Positions 60,748 through 64,000 of a stretch of DNA of 64,000 nt are shown piece by piece; the stretch's first letter is position 1; each line of letters opens with the position of its first letter. The notes beneath the pieces were generated by a model. That model was not told the DNA's origin. It ran no database searches and saw only the letters and a list, made by a program, of their open reading frames with translations. The position numbers were made by a program, and so were the translations under genes. The stretch spans positions 20,206 through 84,205 of the forward strand of contig JAECUM010016738.1 of NCBI GenBank assembly GCA_016617855.1, written 5' to 3'. Origin of the DNA: Megalonaias nervosa (lineage: Eukaryota; Mollusca; Bivalvia; Unionida; Unionidae).

Positions 60748-61299
60748 TTTATAGGAAAGGGGTGGGGGTGGGGGGGTTGGTCAGGTAAGTATGAACTTGT
60801 CAGAATAAGCTCAAAAATAAAATTGGCCAGAATTGTAAAAAGTAGAGGGTCAATTTAGTATGTTAATTAATCAAGCATTTGACAGTGAAATCTTCTTGTA
60901 AGCAACAGAAGATTTTGAATCAGACATTTAAAAATGAAATGTTCCCTCATGTTGAGGAATGCAAAGGTGATGGTTTATCAGTTTGAATACCATTGATTGT
61001 ATTGCATGTATTTTCATAGAACTAAATACTTTAGTAATTCTCAAGTGAACATATTTCTTTTTAATTGGCTATTCTGTGTTTGCTATTATTAAAAAAACTA
61101 AACAATTCCTTTTTATTTTTGCTGGTTTTGAACATATTTGCCTTGTTAAAATCTGTATCATTAGCAAATAGGCTTTGTCCAAATTTCATTCTATGTTATG
61201 TCAGCTTGTTTACCTGTATATCATTATAAAACAATTAATCATCTTTAATTTTGGAATTCCGTTATCTTGCCAAGTTTATATATTCCCACCATATGATAG

Positions 61300-61850
61300 A
61301 GCATATTATGTTATTATGTCTGCCACTTCATCTGTCTGTCTGTCTGTCACCAATTTTGTTTCCACACAATAATTCAAGTTCTCCAAGATCTACACTTACC
61401 AACTTTTGTGGATGTCTTGCCCTTGGGATAAAGAAAAATTCTATCAATTTTGTGATCAAAAGGTTAAAAGATTAAGGTCACTGTGACTGAAAGAAGAAAC
61501 ATATTTTGACACAGCAACTTCAGTCCTCCATTATTTATTGTTAGCAAATTTTCTGAATGTTTGCATTGAGCTAAGGAGGAATCCTTTTGATTTTGGGGGT
61601 CATAGGTCAAGGTCACTGTGACTAAAAGAAGAAAAATTGTTTCAGTAAAATAACAGTACTTTTACATCCCAGTCCTGAACCAAACATTGTGGAAGGCTTA
61701 CACTTGGGTAAGGAAGAAATCAAATGATTTTCAAGTCAAAGGTCAGCTTTGTTATGACTAAAGAAAAAGTGGTTTCAGTAGAAATATGTCACTGGTCTAC
61801 ATAGAAGGTTATTAAACACTGGGGTGGGGGAGGGGGCATATTATGTGATG
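61300..61850 (+). repeat. diverged interspersed repeat (AAGGTCACTGTGACT blocks)
   Basis: Blocks AAGGTCACTGTGACTGAAAG (61470) and GGTCAAGGTCACTGTGACTA (61606), with GTCTGTCTGTCTGTC at 61332, recur at intervals of about 135 bp. It relates in style to 27690-27990 and 37090-37680. A second GTCTGTCTGTCTGTCCGTCC at 61936 suggests another copy follows. Confidence 0.6.
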
Positions 61851-62433
61851 TTTATGGTACTCTTGCTTGTATTGGAATCAATCATTTTATGATTTTAAGC
61901 TGCTGATTTGCATGAAGATCAAAGTAATAACCTAGTCTGTCTGTCTGTCCGTCCATTCATACTTCTTGCAACAAGCATAGATTTTCAATCCTTACACATA
62001 TCTGGATGCCAATTGGTAGGTGAATTGCCTATTATATGCAGATGTGCCTTTTAACAGTTTATTCCTTTTAGGTCCATTTTAGATGGCGTTATGGTCTTTT
62101 TTTCAGTAAGCTTTAAATATCCATTACTGCTGATGCTTGTGACCAGCATGGTTCATCCATTCAACATACGCTGCTAATGCAATTTGGTGTGTACATTGTC
62201 TAGACATGCCTTGTATGGGTTTTGTTTCATCAGCTTCATTTTGGTTAGAGTTATGGCCCTTGATAATTCTGAGGAAGAGTTATGGCCCATGATAATTCTT
62301 AAGAAGAGACACGGACTGCAGATCGCCCATCTTCCTGTCTTTGGTTTCTGCCATAACTTTACTAAACTTTGCTGGATTTCAACCAAATTTGGCATGAGGC
62401 TTTATATTGAATGAATTGGATTTCCAGCAGTTG

Positions 62434-62690
62434 GGTGGCCCTGGGTGACCGAGTGATCTAAAGTCTAAATTGCTTGCCTTTACTGATCATTGCCATGTCA
62501 TCTCCTTGTGGGTTTGAGTCTCAAGCTTGGCCAATGTGTGTATGTGAGAAAGCTTCCCAGTAGCTTCCTGTGGGTTGGTGGTTCTTACAGGGATTTTTTC
62601 AGATTCATCCTTCACCAGTTATTCTGGCCACCACTTATAGCCTTTCTTGCATTGAGAAATGGCATTAGACCCAAAACAACAATAATTTCT
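62434..62690 (+). mobile_element. tRNA-derived SINE, family A (diverged)
   Basis: Head GGTGACCGAGTGATCTAAAG, B box GGGTTTGAGTC, body AGTAGCTTCCTGTGGGTTGG and TTCTGGCCACCACTTATAGC, tail ACCCAAAACAACAATAA. More diverged than the copies at 1576 and 4126. It sits inside the interspersed repeat. Confidence 0.82.
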
Positions 62691-62784
62691 AGCAATCCAC
62701 AATATCATTTACTGGAATTATGGCTGCATGATTTTCCATCCTCCAGACTTTAGTTTTCACAGCATAACTTTACTAAGCTTTGCT

Positions 62785-63060
62785 GGATTTCAACCAAATT
62801 TGGCAGGCAGCTTCATAGTAATGATACCTTGAATGAACTGGATTTCAACCAAATTTGGCATGCAGCTTCATAGTGACCGTGCCTTGAATGAATTGGATTT
62901 CAACTGAATTTGGTATGCAGCTTCATAGTGACTAAGCTTTGCTGGATTTCAACCAAATTTGGCAGGCAGCTTCATAGTAATGATACCTTGAATGAATTGG
63001 ATTTCAACCAAATTTGGTATGCAACTTCATTGTGATGATACCTTGAATGAATTGGATTTT
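62785..63060. repeat. 55-bp tandem repeat, about five copies
   Basis: Units contain GGATTTCAACCAAATTTGGC, ATGCAGCTTCATAGTGATGA and TACCTTGAATGAATT. A related single unit (CTGGATTTCAACCAAATTTG) precedes the SINE at about 62373, so the SINE split the parent repeat. Confidence 0.9.
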
Positions 63061-63194
63061 GAGTTGTTCACAGTATATTTAAGAGTTATAACCTCTGATT
63101 ACCTGTCATGCCAGCTTTATTTTCCAAAGCATAATTTTTCCAAGGAATGTTGGGTTTCAACCAGAGTTATCTGCACCTTGATGTTTATCGTTCT

Positions 63195-63350
63195 TAAATA
63201 AGTTGGACTTCCAGCATTCCAAATTATTATTTGGGAGAGTTATGATTGAAAAATATGTTGGAAGTCCAGCATTCCAAATCATTATTTAGGGGATTTATGG
63301 TCCCTAAATAAATTGGACTTCCAGCATTCCAAATCATTAATTAGGAGAGT
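63195..63350. repeat. decayed repeat (GGACTTCCAGCATTCCAAAT)
   Basis: Three units of TTGGACTTCCAGCATTCCAA or the GGAAGTCCAGCATTCCAAAT variant, with ATTATTT and GAGAGTTATGG between them. Confidence 0.8.
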
Positions 63351-63787
63351 TATGGCCCTTGAATCATCTTTAAACTTTGATATTCCAAAAGAAGTTATTC
63401 TCTTTACTGTCTGCTGAATAGCAGTTCTATTTAAGGCTTGCCTAGCAACTTGTAGTTAGTGGGGCCACTTTGAGATACACCCATTACACACACACACACA
63501 CACATTGCTAATAGTTATAGTTGAAATGCACTTTTTTGAGATGCATCTGTTTTGAGTTTTTCACAGCGTATTTAAGAGTTAAAACCTCTGATTACCTGTT
63601 ATGGAAACGGTGCCTTTTGAACAGTTAACTAACATTGAAGCTGCTATATTAAATGTAGCACAAAATCCAGAGTTGCTCAAGGTAAATTGTCTGATTTCGA
63701 ACTTCAATCTTAATCTTCAGCAACAGTTCTTAAAGGCCAGTTATTTATGTATGCCAGAGTAAATGATCATTTTATTCTTATTTGTAG

Positions 63788-63855
63788 TTATCCAACCAAA
63801 TTCAGCTGAGAGAGCTGCCCATCGGATTGCTGCAGAAGATTATAAAGTCAAATAG
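63788..63855 (+). CDS. BTBD16: BTBD16-like gene, exon g (BACK domain continued)
   Basis: Exon of 68 nt, acceptor TTTGTAG, donor GTGTGT. It encodes LSNQIQLRELPIGLLQK then IIKSN and two bases of a further codon. The pattern LRxLPxxLLxKIIxS is a conserved BACK-domain turn and helix. It follows exon f directly, as in other BTBD16 proteins known to me from recall. The donor opens a short (GT)n tract, which offers several alternative GT dinucleotides. The rest of the BACK domain and the C-terminus lie beyond the window. Confidence 0.82.
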
Positions 63856-64000
63856 GTGTGTGTGTGTAAATATATATCTTTATTACCTTTTGTCAATTAT
63901 ATGTAACAATTTATTCTTATTTAGTGTCTCAGTATAGTCCATTTGGTGACCCTTGACTGGCCATAAAATTTCATTTTCAAAAGAATTGTACTTTCCATAT

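Larger units (their letters stand above)
58492..63787 (+). other. intron 6 of the BTBD16-like gene
   Basis: Intron of 5,296 nt. It holds an A-rich run near 59108, a pogo-type MITE (60313-60745), a diverged interspersed repeat (61300-61850 and beyond), a SINE (62434-62690), a 55-bp array (62785-63060), a decayed 55-60 bp repeat (63195-63350) and a (CA)n tract at 63484. Nothing recognised in 58492-59100, 59130-60310 or 60750-61290. Confidence 0.7.

Overview
This window is animal nuclear DNA: AT-rich, intron-dominated and packed with retroelements and tandem repeats. Two tRNA-derived SINE families, an RTE LINE, a CR1/L2-type LINE, DIRS-like tyrosine-recombinase retroelements and many minisatellites suggest a marine lophotrochozoan, most likely a mollusc. 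The taxon is inference; the sequence alone does not prove it.

One host gene is supported. Seven exons on the + strand (9203-9377, 13307-13419, 36581-36919, 41575-41689, 44238-44307, 58429-58491, 63788-63855) have AG/GT borders and compatible reading phases at all six junctions. Together they give 943 nt, about 314 codons. They encode a low-complexity N-terminal part, a BTB domain and the start of a BACK domain, closest by recall to BTBD16. The start codon and first exon(s) are not visible. The gene continues past the right edge.

Layout: 1-9202 is upstream DNA or a 5' intron, holding two SINEs and a 22-bp minisatellite that itself contains a SINE and a 2.2-kb CR1/L2-type LINE. Intron 1 (3.9 kb) is mostly unique. 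Intron 2 (23 kb) holds a 1.3-kb TIR element, a SINE, a near-complete but broken RTE LINE, a DIRS-like fragment, a MITE and several arrays. Intron 3 (4.7 kb) has 18-bp and 31-bp arrays and a LINE tail. Intron 4 (2.5 kb) has a palindromic repeat and three arrays. Intron 5 (14 kb) opens with a DIRS-like element flanked by inverted terminal repeats, itself invaded by a SINE, followed by long 59-bp, 56-bp and 28-bp arrays. Intron 6 (5.3 kb) has a clear TA-flanked pogo-type MITE, a SINE and a diverged interspersed repeat.

The retroelement ORFs all carry stops or frameshifts. No rRNA, CRISPR array or functional tRNA gene is supported. Most long open frames elsewhere come from arrays whose period is a multiple of three.
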